The position numbers were made by a program, and so were the translations under genes. Positions 22,853-32,338 of a DNA stretch of 64,000 nucleotides are shown here, in pieces. The notes beneath the pieces are model-generated. The model did no database searches, had not been told where the DNA came from, and was given only the letters and a program-made list of their open reading frames with translations. Source of the stretch: PALSA-911 sp963839645 (GTDB lineage Bacteria; Pseudomonadota; Alphaproteobacteria; Acetobacterales; Acetobacteraceae). The DNA lies in assembly GCA_963839645.1 (NCBI GenBank), contig CAWIVZ010000001.1, forward strand, positions 310,001-374,000, in the 5' to 3' direction. Position 1 is the first letter of the stretch. Each line of letters starts with the position of its first letter.

Positions 22853-22869
22853 GCCGCTTCGGAGCTTGC

Positions 22870-24123
22870 ATGCGGGGGATTCCATGGGTGCTGGGCGCGG
22901 TCCTGCTGCTGGCCGGCTGCGCCAGCACGCTGTTCGACGTCCGGACGGCGGCCACGGATGCGCAGGTCTATGGCTCGGTCTATCCCTACTATGTCGAGTT
23001 CTGCGCCCTTTCCGAATTCAACAAGCTGCACGGCAAGGGGATCGACCTCGATAGCGGCGGGCCGGGCGGGCATTCGGTGCTGTATCTCAACGGCGTCTGC
23101 AAGGCGAAGGATGCCGGCTACCCGGTGATCGAGATCTGTGCCGGCAATCCGTCGCCCGACCAGGGTGTCGGGCTCAGCGTGAACGCGCATTACCGCAACG
23201 CCAACTGGATCGCGACCGAGGGGCGGGATTTCTTCTTTCACGGCGACCTGGCCCCGGGCGAGCCGTTGACCGCTTCCGCCTACGCGCGCACGCAGAAGCG
23301 CGCCAAGGCGATGGGGGTCCTCGACGGCGTGCAGTTTCACCCAGCGGCGATGCAGGACAAGCCGGCATCGATGTCAGCGCGCGACTACATGTACGAATTG
23401 TCGGTCGCGACCGACTATGCCCTCTCGTTCGGCCGCGACCGGTATTGCGCGCGCGTGCCGCTCGACCGGGACCGGATGCGCGGCGTGGTGGCCTATCTGA
23501 ACAGCGTCAACGCCCCCTATCGCAGCGGAGAGCGAAATTTCGAATGGGACGTGCTGCGCGACAATTGCGCCCATTTGACGCATAATGCCCTGGCCACCGT
23601 CGGGATCTGGCAGCCCTGGCCGATCGAGCGGCCATTGCTGGTCGCGGCGTTCGATTTCCCGGTGCCGAAGAACGAGTTCGTCAACCTGATGCGGCGTACC
23701 AACGACCTGCCGTTCGATCATCCCGACGCGCTGTACGACGATGACGAACTGCGTGCCGCCCTGCAGGAGAAGGACTGGATCGCCACCCGCCCCGGCGCGC
23801 TGGCGGAGGCCGAGCGGGCGGTGCCGGTGAATGAAATCTACAGCACGAGGCTGCGGCTGATCTTCTACGACGAACCGATCTTCGGACATTACCAGCAGCG
23901 CTTCGACGCGATCTTCAGCGATCCGCGCTACACCGATCTGCGCGCGAATCTGGCGTATTTCGCGGCACGCTACGATGGGATCCTGGCATCGCGGCCGGCA
24001 TTGGCGACAGTGGAGAACGATCCGGCGCGCGCGGCCTTCGATGCGCTATATTATGCCCATATCGCCCGCGAGCGGGCATCCCTCGAAGCCGTTCGTGCCA
24101 AATTGTCGCGGATCACAGGATAG
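22870..24123 (+). CDS. Large lipoprotein with a papain-like NC motif
   Basis: A 417-residue envelope lipoprotein: signal RGIPWVLGAVLLLAGC, lipobox LAGC. I do not recognise a firm family. The stretch EWDVLRDNCAHLTHNALATV (about residue 235), preceded by GGHSVLYLNGVC, recalls thiol domains of the DUF4105/Lnb or NlpC/P60 kind, where a Cys and His act in lipid or peptide chemistry. That is only a resemblance. GGAG lies upstream of the ATG. The pigment cluster starts 14 bases after its stop, so it could be the first gene of that transcription unit. Confidence 0.65.
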   Translation: MRGIPWVLGAVLLLAGCASTLFDVRTAATDAQVYGSVYPYYVEFCALSEFNKLHGKGIDLDSGGPGGHSVLYLNGVCKAKDAGYPVIEICAGNPSPDQGVGLSVNAHYRNANWIATEGRDFFFHGDLAPGEPLTASAYARTQKRAKAMGVLDGVQFHPAAMQDKPASMSARDYMYELSVATDYALSFGRDRYCARVPLDRDRMRGVVAYLNSVNAPYRSGERNFEWDVLRDNCAHLTHNALATVGIWQPWPIERPLLVAAFDFPVPKNEFVNLMRRTNDLPFDHPDALYDDDELRAALQEKDWIATRPGALAEAERAVPVNEIYSTRLRLIFYDEPIFGHYQQRFDAIFSDPRYTDLRANLAYFAARYDGILASRPALATVENDPARAAFDALYYAHIARERASLEAVRAKLSRITG

Positions 24124-24136
24124 AAAGCCGCCTTCC

Positions 24137-25344
24137 ATGCATCCGCTGCGTCTAAGCCACCTATGCGTCGCCACCAGCCTTGGCAACGGTCTGGAACCGC
24201 TGCTCTCCGCCCTGCAAACCGGGCGTGGCGGGCTGCGGCCCTGCGACTTCGAGTCAGCTTGTCTGCCGACCTATACCGGCGCGATCGACGCCCTGGACGG
24301 TTTGCGGCTGGCGGGGGATTTCGCCGCCTTCGACTGCCGCAACAACCGCCTGGCCGAGCTGGCGCTGCGCCAGGACGGGTTCGAGGCCGCGGTGACAGAG
24401 GCGCGGCAGCGCTACGGCGCGCGAGCGGATCGGCGTGTTCCTGGGCACCAGCACCTCGGGCATTCTGCAGGCGGAGCACGGCCTATCAGGCGCGCGATCC
24501 CGCGACCGGCGCGCTGCCGGCCGGCTTTCGATTACGAAACCACCCACAACACCGATTCGCTCGCGGCGTATCGTGCGCCAGCGCCTGCGGCTTTCGCGGG
24601 CCGTCGTTCGTTGTCTCCTGCGCCTGCGCCTCGACCGCCAAGGCGTTCGGCAACGCCGCGCGGATGATCGCGGCGGGGCTTTGCGATGCCGCCATCGTCG
24701 GCGGTGCCGACACGCTGTGCCTGACCACGCTATACGGCTTCCACTCGCTTGCATCTCAACGCGCCGGGGCCTTGCCGCCCTTCGATGCCGGCCGCGACGG
24801 CATCTCCATCGGCGAGGCCGCCGGCTTCGCGCTGCTGGAAAAGGCCGAGCCCCGGGAGGGCCCCCGGAAGGGTAACGTGATGCTGCTGGGCATCGGCGAG
24901 AGCAACGACGCGTATCACATGTCGTCGCCGCATCCCGAGGGCGTCGGCGCGCGGCTGGCGATGGAACGGGCGCTGGCCTCCGCCGGGCTCGCCCCGGGCG
25001 ACATCGACTACATCAATCTGCACGGCACCGCGACGCTGGTCGGCGATGCTGCCGAGGACCGAGCGGTGTTCGACGTGTTCGGCACGCAAACGCCGTGCAG
25101 CTCCACCAAGGGCCAGACCGGCCACATGCTCGGCGCCGCCGGCATCGTCGAGGCGATCATCTCCGCCCTGGCGATCCGCCACCAGTTCGCTGCCCGGCAG
25201 CCGCGAACACGACAACGATCGATCCGGCCTTCCGCTGCCGGCATTTGCTGGACGAGCGCGCCCGTGCCGATCCGCAGGGTGCTGAGCAATTCGTTCGGCT
25301 TCGGCGGCAGCAATTGCAGCCTTATCTTCGGTGCGGCCGGATGA
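24137..25344 (+). CDS. Beta-ketoacyl-ACP synthase of the aryl-polyene-type cluster, with eight one-base insertions
   Basis: The condensing enzyme that extends the polyene chain. The catalytic triad is complete: Cys in FVVSCACASTAKAFG, His in NLHGTATLVGD and His in GQTGHMLGAAG. The N-terminus MHPLRLSHLCVATSLGNG is typical of APE ketosynthases. Extra single bases lie near 24422, 24480, 24529, 24572, 24597, 25191, 25206 and 25268. Removing exactly eight gives one open frame of 399 residues, the normal KS length, ending SFGFGGSNCSLIFGAAG. The stop overlaps the next gene (ATGA). Confidence 0.88.
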
Positions 25345-26146
25345 TGCGGGTGTTTGTCGAGGGGATCGGGCTGCTCGGCCCCGGGCTGGCCGGCTGGCCG
25401 GCCTCGCGGCCGGTGCTGCGCGGCGAAGCGGCGTTCCAGCCGGCCGAATTCGCGCTGCCGCCGGTGGCGCTACTGCCGCCGGCCGAGCGGCGGCGGGCCG
25501 GTGCCGCGGTGAAGCTGGCGATCGCGGTCGGGCTCGAGGCGCTGGCGCAGGCCGGGCGCGATGCCGCCGACATGGCCGACATGGCGACCGTGTTCACCTC
25601 CTCCGGCGGCGACGGCGACACCATCGACGCCATCCTCACCGTGCTCGCCACCGAGCAGCGGGAGGTCTCGCCGACCCGGTTCCATAATTCGGTGCACAAC
25701 GCGCCGTCCGGCTACTGGGCGCTGGCCTGCGCCGCCACCGCGCCGAGCACCAGCCTGTGCGGTTTCGACGGCAGCTTCGCCATCGGCCTGCTCGACGCGG
25801 CGGCGCAGGTGACGGTCGAGAACCGTGCCGGTGACACTGATCGCCTATGACCTGCCGTATCCCGGGCCGCTGCACGCGGTGCGCCCGATCGGGGCAAGCT
25901 TTGGCGTCGCCCTGGTGCTGACGCCGGAGCGCACGGAACGCAGCCTGGCCGAACTTCGCATCGGGCTGCGCCAGGACGGCGCAACCGGCACGGCGCTGCG
26001 GGATGCGGGCCTGGAAGCGCCTGCGGCTGGGCAATCCGGCCGCGCGCAGCCTGCCGTTGCTGGCCGCCATCGCAGCCGGCGCCGGTGCGGTCGGCATCGA
26101 GGGGATCGACGGCGCCATCGTAGCCGTCGACATCGTGGCGCCATGA
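25341..26146 (+). CDS. Ketosynthase-like chain-length-factor partner, frameshifted twice
   Basis: About 267 residues after correction, resembling the short ketoacyl-synthase N-domain proteins (Ketoacyl-synt_2 type) found beside the KS in aryl polyene clusters. It has no catalytic Cys: the nucleophile region reads HNAPSGYWALACAATAPS. It therefore probably pairs with the upstream KS as a chain-length factor. Single extra bases lie near 25831 (VEN then VPVTLIAYDLPYP) and near 26020 (LEA then LRLGNPAARSLPLL). It starts in the KS stop (ATGA) and its own stop overlaps the dehydratase start. Confidence 0.8.
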
Positions 26147-26576
26147 TCGGCCGCACCGAAATCGCCGCCCTCATCCCGCATGCCGGGGCGATGTGCCTGC
26201 TGGATGAAGTGGTGAGCTGGGACGCCGCGCACATCCTCTGCCGCAGCGCCTCGCATCGTCGGAACGACCATCCGCTGGCCCGCGACGGGCAGTCTGCCGG
26301 CGGTATGCGGCGTCGAATACGCCGCGCAGGCGATGGCGGTGCATGGCGCGCTGTCCGGCCGCGGCGGACGGCGCCCACCAGCGGCTATCTGGCCAGCCTG
26401 CGCGACGTGGCATGCCAGGTGGCCCGGCTCGATCGGCTGGACGGCGATCTGGAGATCGAGGCCGAACAGCTGCTGGCGGAAGCCGGGCGGGTGATCTATC
26501 GCTTCGCTGACATGCGACGGCCAGGCCGGTGCTGTCCGGCCGCGCCGCCGTGGTGCTGGGGGGTGTCGCCGCATGA
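26143..26576 (+). CDS. Hotdog 3-hydroxyacyl-ACP dehydratase, frameshifted
   Basis: Removes water from the 3-hydroxyacyl-ACP intermediate. The start MIGRTEIAALIPHAGAMCLL (then DEV) with His and the PHAGxMCLLD signature is typical of dehydratases in aryl polyene clusters. The body continues CGVEYAAQAMAVHGALSGRG and SGYLASLRDVACQVARLD. Net indels near 26292, 26365, 26515 and 26543 are needed to reach the end GRAAVVLGGVAA. The gene overlaps both neighbours by four bases, so translation is coupled. Confidence 0.78.
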
Positions 26577-27291
26577 GGCGGGCGCTGGTGACCGGCGGCA
26601 GCGGCGCGATGGGCGCGGCGATCTGCCGCCGGCTGGCCGAGGCCGGGCGGCATGTCTATGTCCACGCCCATGCCGGCATCGCACAGGCCGAGGCCGTGGT
26701 GGCCGGTATCCTGGCGCAAGGCGGCTCCGCCGCCGTCGCCGTGTTCGACATCACCGACCCGCAGGCGGCCGAGGCAGCGCTGGAGCGCGTGCTCGCCGAG
26801 GGGCCGATCGAGATCCTGGTCAACAACGCCGGCATCCATGATGACGCGGTGATGCCGGCGATGCGTCCCGGACAATGGACCGGCGTGATCGACGTCTCGC
26901 TCAACGGCTTCTTCAACGTCACCCAGCCGCTGCTGATGCCGATGATCCGCCGGCGCTGGGGGCGGATCATCAATATCTCCTCGGTCGCGCGATCGCCGGC
27001 AATCGCGGCCAGGCCAACTACGCCGCCGCCAAAGCCGGGCTGCACGGCGCAACCCGCTCGCTGGCGCTGGAACTCGCCAGCCGCGGCATCACCGTCAACG
27101 CCGTCGCCCCCGGCATCATCGCCTCGCCGATGGCCGACGAGGCGTTCGGGCCGGAGCAGATCGACCGGCTGGTGCCGATGAAGCGGGCCGGCACCGCCGA
27201 GGAGGTAGCCGAGCTGGTGCAGTTCCTGGCGTCGGAGCAGGCCGGCTACATCACGGCGCAGATCATCTCGATCAACGGCGGGATGATCTGA
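26573..27291 (+). CDS. 3-oxoacyl-ACP reductase (SDR), frameshifted once
   Basis: NAD(P)H-dependent ketoreductase of the FabG type, about 239 residues. Shows the cofactor loop TGGSGAMGAAI, NNAGIHDDAV, the catalytic Ser in INISSV, the Tyr-x-x-x-Lys in NYAAAKAGLHG, and the end GYITAQIISINGGMI. The frame breaks near 26990, between ISSVA and IAGNRGQANYAAAKAG (net one missing or two extra bases). It acts on the KS product before the hotdog dehydratase. It is the last gene of the plus-strand set before the minus-strand glycosyltransferase. Confidence 0.88.
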
Positions 27292-28046
27292 ACCGCCGCG
27301 GCCAGATGCGGCCACGCCGGCGCGCGGCATCTCCGCCAACAGGCGCAGGAACATGAAGCTCAGCAGCAGGTTGTCGCGCAGATAGCGGAAATGCGACACG
27401 CCGCCCTCGTCCGGGCGGAAATAGCGTACTTGCGTGGCGAAGTTGACCGGGGGCACGCCCATCCAGCACAGCCGGATGGCGGCCTCCGGGTCGAAGTCGA
27501 AGCGCCGCATCCAGCGCGTGGCTCGGAAGGCCCGCAGCAGGGGAACGATGGGATAGACGCGGAAGCCGAACAGCGAATCGCCGATGCCGGCCCACAAGGT
27601 TTCGATGTTGGCGAGCAGATTGGCGACGCGCCGTCCGGCCACCCGGACGGCGGGGGCGCTGGCATCGAAGATCGGGCGGCCCAGCACCATCGCATCGGGC
27701 CGCGCGGCCGAGATCGCCATCATGCGGGGTATGTCGGCTGCGTTGTGCTGGCCGTCCGCGTCCAGGGTCAGCACATGGGTGAAGCCTTGCGCCAGCGCCA
27801 TGTGCAGTCCGTGCAGCACCGCCGCACCCTTGCCCTGGTTGCGCGCCAGCACGAAGACCGAGAGGTCCGGATCGTTGCGCGGCAAGGCGCGTCAGCGTAT
27901 CCGCCGGTGCCGTCCGTGCTGCCGTCGATCACCACCCAGACCGGCCGCCAGAACCGGCGCGCTTCGGCCACCGTCTCGAACAGTTTCGCGCCGGTGTTGT
28001 AGCTGGGGATCAGGACCAGATGCGTGGCCGCTTCCGGATCGGTCAT
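27272..28046 (-). CDS. Family-2 glycosyltransferase domain, frameshifted, in frame with the halogenase
   Basis: A GT-A-fold transferase of dolichyl-phosphate-sugar-synthase style: HLVLIPSYNTGAKLFETV, VVIDGSTDGTGG, NQGKGAAVLHGLHMALAQG and the DxD-type LTLDADGQH. The middle has the conserved GDSLFGFRVYP. The C-terminal part (FRPDEGGVSHFRYLRDNLLL) matches glycosyltransferases of aryl polyene clusters. A shift near 27885 separates the first 50 residues. ATG 28046 is in the same frame as the upstream halogenase with no stop between. The C-terminus is uncertain; one frame stops at 27272, overlapping the reductase. Confidence 0.78.
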
Positions 28047-29408
28047 CGATCGGCCGTGCGGTTCGATGCGTGGTTCAGACTTGCCTGGCCGGTTTTGAGC
28101 GCCCGGACGCTTGGGTACCGGAGCGTGGGGCCGACCGAACGCCGCCGCATCCTTCAGGAACAGGGATTTGATGAAATAGACGCCCTTGAACAGCATCAAC
28201 CGGGAGCGGATCGGCGAGCGGCCGAACACGTCGCCGGACAGCAGGGCCAGCATCGCCTCGCGCATGCGGAAAATATTACGCGGCGCCATGAACAACTGGC
28301 GCATCGCCGGGCGGTTCATCCGGTAGATGTACCAGGAGAAACTGGCGAGGGACTGCGCCACTGCCGCCTCGAACCGGCGCATAGCGCGGTCCGCCTGCGC
28401 CGGCGTCCCATGCAGACAGGCGGAGACGACGTCCGCGCCGAGGAAGCCGCCCTTCATGGCGAGATACACGCCGGTCGAGAACACCGGATCGATGAAGGCG
28501 TAGGCGTCGCCGAGCAGGATGTAGTTCCGTCCGGTCATGTGTTGGGCCACGTAGGAGTAGTTGCCGGTCGCCGTCGCCGGGCCGCAGATCGTCGCGTCGC
28601 GCAACCGTTCGCCGAGCGCCGGGCAGAGGCCGATCAGGCCCATCAGGAAGCTGGTGACATCGGTGCCGCGCGCCTTGATGAACTCGGGGCTGCACACCGC
28701 GCCGATGCTGGTGGTGCCATCCGCCAGCGGGATGAACCAGAACCAGCCATGCTCGAACCAGAAGATGCTGATATTGCCCTCTTCCTTGTCCGCCAGCCGG
28801 TGCGCCCCGGTGAAATGCGCGAACACCGCCGCGCTCTTGTGCCTTGGGTTGCGCTGCTTGATGGCCAATTTGTTCGCCAGCAGCGTATCGCGCCCCGAGG
28901 CGTCGACCAGGAACTTCGCCGAAAACACGACCTCGGCACCGGCATCGTCCTGCCCGGTGGCGACGACGCCGCCGCCCGGGGGAAAGCGGATGTCGCTGAT
29001 CCGGCAGCCCTCGACGACGCGGGCCCCCTTCGCCGCGGCGTTCTTCAGCAGGACATGATCGAATTCGGACCGGCGCACCTGGTACGAGTAGAAATACCGC
29101 TTGTCCCAGGCTTGCGAGAAATCCAGCGTCATCGCGGCATCGTGATCCGGTGAGACGAACTCGACGCCGAATTTCGGCATGCCGATGCGGTCGATTGCCT
29201 CCTTTACGCCAAGTTCTTCCAGTAGAGGGACATTCATCGGCAGCAGCGATTCGCCGATGTGAAAGCGCGGGTGGCGGTCCTTCTCGACCAGCAGGACCCG
29301 CTCGCCGCGGCTGGCGAGCAGGGCGGCGACGGTGGAGCCGGCGGGTCCGCCGCCGACCACCAGAACATCATACTCTCGGTTGGCGGATTGGATTTCTGCA
29401 CTTGTCAA
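28047..29408 (-). CDS. Flavin-dependent halogenase
   Basis: A FADH2-dependent halogenase, about 425 residues of core plus a basic proline-rich tail. The FAD loop is GGGPAGSTVAALLA (19-32). Halogenase-specific motifs are present: W-x-W-x-I-P as WFWFIP (222-227), the F-x-x-P-x-x-S-x-G motif as FIDPVFSTG (305-313), and a candidate catalytic Lys at 79 in GMPKFGVEF, the position used by PltA- and Bmp2-type enzymes. These separate it from plain monooxygenases and geranylgeranyl reductases. No frameshift is seen. The frame continues without a stop through PKRPGAQNRPGKSEPRIEP into the glycosyltransferase. It probably halogenates the aryl head of the polyene, as in xanthomonadins; that is inference. 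Confidence 0.85.
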
Positions 29409-29677
29409 AACGGCACCATGGAAAAAGGCGGGAAGGGCACAAGGGGGAGCAGGTCAGACCCGACGGCCCGCTTGCGTGCCGCGCACGCAACACAAGCTAT
29501 GAAATTCTTAGCCGTGCTTGCCGCGGGGTGTCCATGCCGGCATCGGGCGCCGCCGGCTTCGCCCGATCGGTCGGTCGAGAATGCCGATCCGATCTGCCGT
29601 AAATCGCAGGCTGACAAGGGCCATGGCTGCCTGTAAAATAAAAAATCGTAACTGAAGCAATATCTCCGGAACACTGA
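29409..29677. promoter_or_regulatory. Divergent control region between the halogenase and ACP operons
   Basis: 269 bases with no convincing gene. The right part (about 29630-29675) is AT-rich for this genome (TGTAAAATAAAAAATCGTAA) and likely holds the promoter of the ACP-to-exporter operon. The left part should carry the halogenase promoter. TGCGTGCCGCGCACGCA near 29473-29489 is a small palindrome. No known regulator site is recognised. Confidence 0.5.
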
Positions 29678-29974
29678 ATGCCCGATCCCACTTCGCAGAG
29701 TCCACAAGAAACCCAATTGGCGGAACTGATCGTCAAGACACTTAATCTCGACACAATCGCTTCGGATATTGATCCGGAAGCACCGCTTTACGGCGAAGGA
29801 CTTGGGCTCGATTCAATCGACATTCTCGAAATCGCGCTGGCCGTTTCGCAGACCTACGGGGTGAAGCTGCGCGCCGACGATGAGAACAACACGGCCATCT
29901 TCGTGTCGCTGCGCCGGCTGAACCAAGAAATCCAGACCCGCCGGATCTCAGTAGATGCGCGCCTTGGCCCATAG
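29678..29974 (+). CDS. Acyl carrier protein
   Basis: A 98-residue carrier that holds the growing polyene on a phosphopantetheine arm. The attachment site is the Ser in GLGLDSIDILEIALAVS, preceded by EAPLYGEG. The N-terminus is acidic and soluble. Aryl polyene clusters usually have two such carriers; only this one is visible. Its end overlaps the next gene by 20 bases. Confidence 0.92.
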   Translation: MPDPTSQSPQETQLAELIVKTLNLDTIASDIDPEAPLYGEGLGLDSIDILEIALAVSQTYGVKLRADDENNTAIFVSLRRLNQEIQTRRISVDARLGP

Positions 29975-30665
29975 GATCCGGGCGCGCAATGTCGGCAAAT
30001 TCCTGGCCGTGGCCTGCCTGCTGGGCGCACCGATCGTCGCCCATGTGTCTCTCGTCAGCCATCGTGGCACGGCTCTGGCGGGATCGCTGATCGCCGCTCA
30101 GGCCGGATTGATCGGCTGGGCCGCATTGTCGCTGGCAGCTGCCCCGGCGATGCGCCGCAACCCCGGGCGCTGGCTTGCCGTCCGCCTGATGGTCTGCGCA
30201 GGCCTGTTCGGCCTGACCGTGGCGATCTGGCGGCGCGCGGATGCGGGACTGACGCTGGCCGAAGCGGTGCCGCACGCCGCCGCCTATCTCGGGCTGCTGA
30301 CGCTGTTCGCCGCCTCGCTGGCGCCGGGGCGGGAGGCCCTCATCACCATCGTCGCGCGCCGCGCACGCGGCGCGCTGAGCGACGAATTGCTGCGCTATAC
30401 GCGCGCGGTCACGATCGCGTGGTGCGGCTTCTTCGCCGCTCAGCTTGCCGCCTCGCTGCTGCTTTGGCGGTTCGCGCCGCTGGCGTGGTGGTCGGCGTTC
30501 GTCAATCTCGGCACCGTGCCGCTGGTGCTGCTGATGTTCGGCGCCGAGCTCGCCTATCGCCATTGGCGGCACGGCATCCATGTTCCCGCCGGGCAGACGA
30601 GGTTTCACGGCATCCTGCGGGTGATCGGGCAGATCCGCTCTCCCGTCGGCCAGGCGGAGCCCTGA
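29955..30665 (+). CDS. Polytopic membrane protein of COG4648 type
   Basis: About 236 residues with six likely helices, e.g. GKFLAVACLLGAPIVAHVSL and AAYLGLLTLFAASLAPG, and the loop ALSDELLRYTRAVTIAWCGF. Membrane proteins of this kind (COG4648) recur beside the ACP and ligase in aryl polyene clusters; their role is not established. The start overlaps the ACP stop. The AMP ligase begins five bases after its stop. Confidence 0.75.
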   Translation: MRALAHRIRARNVGKFLAVACLLGAPIVAHVSLVSHRGTALAGSLIAAQAGLIGWAALSLAAAPAMRRNPGRWLAVRLMVCAGLFGLTVAIWRRADAGLTLAEAVPHAAAYLGLLTLFAASLAPGREALITIVARRARGALSDELLRYTRAVTIAWCGFFAAQLAASLLLWRFAPLAWWSAFVNLGTVPLVLLMFGAELAYRHWRHGIHVPAGQTRFHGILRVIGQIRSPVGQAEP

Positions 30666-30669
30666 GCGG

Positions 30670-32025
30670 ATGAGCGGCATTCCCCTGCTTCGTCTGCCGG
30701 ATCGGGCGGCGCCGTTCGCCCGCCGGGGCGGGAGCGACATTTCCGTTGCCGATTACCTGCGGGACGTGGCGTCGCTCGCGGCGCTGCTGCCGGATCGCCG
30801 ACATGTCGCCAATCTGTGCCAGGACCGCTACCGGTTCGCGGTCGGCTTCGCCGCGTCGCTATGCCGCCGCCAGATCACCCTGCTGCCGCCGTCCGAGGCG
30901 CCTGGGCTGATCGAGGCGACCCTCGCCGGATATGACGACGTCTATTGCCTGACCGACGCCCCACAGGCGGCTTCGGTGCCGATGTTCCCCTATCCGACCC
31001 TGCCGGCCCGAAGCGAGGAACCTGCGCCGGTGCCGCGTTTCGCCGCCGGCCAGCCCGCCGCGATCCTGTTCACCTCCGGCTCGACCGGGCTGCCGCAACC
31101 GCATGTGCGCAGCTGGGGCCTGCTGGTTTCCAGCGCCGTCAGCGCCGGTCGGGAACTCGGGGTCGACCGCCTGCCTGGCGCCAGCCTGATCGGCACGGTA
31201 CCGCACCAGCACAGCTACGGGCTGGAATCGCTGATCCTGCTGGCCTGGCAGCACGCGGTGGTGCTGCATGCGGAGCGGCCATTCTACCCCGGCGACATCT
31301 GCGCCCGCCTCGCCGCCGCTCCCCGCCCGCGCATCCTGATCACCACGCCCGCGCATCTGCGGGTGCTCATCGCCGAACCCGGCGCCCTGCCGCCGATAGG
31401 CCCGCCCGGCGGCTTGCCGCCGATGGATCTAATCGTGTCGGCCACCGCCCCGCTGCCGCGCGAGCTGGCCGGCGCCGCCGAAACGGGCTTCGCCGCTCCC
31501 GTGCATGAAATCTTCGGCTGTTCCGAAGTTGGCCAACTGGCCGCCCGGCGTACCCTGCACACCGAGGAGTGGACCTGCCTGGAGGGCATCGCGCTGCGTC
31601 AGGACGGGACGGCCACCTGGGCCGGCGGGCCGGCCATCCCGGTCGAGACGCAGTTGGCCGATATCATGGAGCTGCGCGATCCGCGCCATTTCCGGTTGCT
31701 CGGGCGCACCGCCGACCTCGTCAACATCGCCGGCAAGCGCAGTTCGCTGGCCCATCTGAATGCCCAGATCAACGCCATCGAGGGCGTGCAGGACGCCGTG
31801 TTCGTGATGGGGGACGACACGGGATCCGGTCCCGCGCGGCTGGTCGCCTTCGCCGTGGCGCCGGGGCTGACGGCAGCCGCCATCCTGGCCGCCCTGCGCC
31901 GGCGCATCGACCCCGCCTTCCTGCCCCGACCGCTGCACCTGGTGCCGCAGCTGCGACGCAACGAGCTGGGCAAGCTGACGCGGGAGACCGTGACGCAAAT
32001 GCTGGCCGAGGCTCGCGGAAGTTGA
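30670..32025 (+). CDS. Acyl-AMP ligase of the aryl-polyene-type cluster
   Basis: ANL-superfamily enzyme of 451 residues. It should activate an aryl acid (4-hydroxybenzoate- or cinnamate-like) as AMP ester and load it on ACP. The phosphate loop reads ILFTSGSTGLPQPH. Next come PHQHSYGLES, EIFGCSEVGQLA, the hinge region LLGRTADLVNIAGKRSSL, and a C-terminal Lys in RRNELGKLTRE that could be catalytic. The N-terminal domain is short, as in APE ligases. The aryl source (a lyase for Tyr or chorismate) is not in the cluster. Confidence 0.85.
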   Translation: MSGIPLLRLPDRAAPFARRGGSDISVADYLRDVASLAALLPDRRHVANLCQDRYRFAVGFAASLCRRQITLLPPSEAPGLIEATLAGYDDVYCLTDAPQAASVPMFPYPTLPARSEEPAPVPRFAAGQPAAILFTSGSTGLPQPHVRSWGLLVSSAVSAGRELGVDRLPGASLIGTVPHQHSYGLESLILLAWQHAVVLHAERPFYPGDICARLAAAPRPRILITTPAHLRVLIAEPGALPPIGPPGGLPPMDLIVSATAPLPRELAGAAETGFAAPVHEIFGCSEVGQLAARRTLHTEEWTCLEGIALRQDGTATWAGGPAIPVETQLADIMELRDPRHFRLLGRTADLVNIAGKRSSLAHLNAQINAIEGVQDAVFVMGDDTGSGPARLVAFAVAPGLTAAAILAALRRRIDPAFLPRPLHLVPQLRRNELGKLTRETVTQMLAEARGS

Positions 32026-32330
32026 TGCCGGGACACGCGGAGCGGCGCATGGCCATGGACCATCCTGCGGCGGCGGGACATTTCCCCGGCAATCCGATCA
32101 TCCCCGGCGCCGCCCTGCTGGCGGAAATCATCGGCGCCATAGCTCCCGAGCACCCCGGCCTGATCTGCCGCCAGATCGGCTCGGCCAAGTTCCTGCATCC
32201 GGTCCGCCCCGGCGATCTTCTGTCGATCGACTGGGAAGCCGCGGCGAACGGCGACATCCGCTTCACCTGCGCGCTCGCCCCGGGCGGTCCGCGCGTGTTG
32301 ACTGGCGCGCTGCGCTTCGGGGCGCCATAA
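32025..32330 (+). CDS. Second hotdog dehydratase (FabA/FabZ-like)
   Basis: A 101-residue hotdog protein. It contains HFPGNPIIPGAALLAEII, the central-helix motif of FabZ/FabA with the catalytic His in GHFPG. The partner acidic residue in the helix is Glu in LLAEII. It is shorter than FabZ, as in APE clusters, which carry two hotdog enzymes. Its ATG overlaps the ligase stop (TGATG). Confidence 0.82.
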   Translation: MPGHAERRMAMDHPAAAGHFPGNPIIPGAALLAEIIGAIAPEHPGLICRQIGSAKFLHPVRPGDLLSIDWEAAANGDIRFTCALAPGGPRVLTGALRFGAP

Positions 32331-32338
32331 CCCGCGCG

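Noticed and set aside
28047..29408. Geranylgeranyl reductase or simple FAD monooxygenase
   Set aside because: WxWxIP and FxxPxxSxG motifs plus Lys79 fit halogenases.
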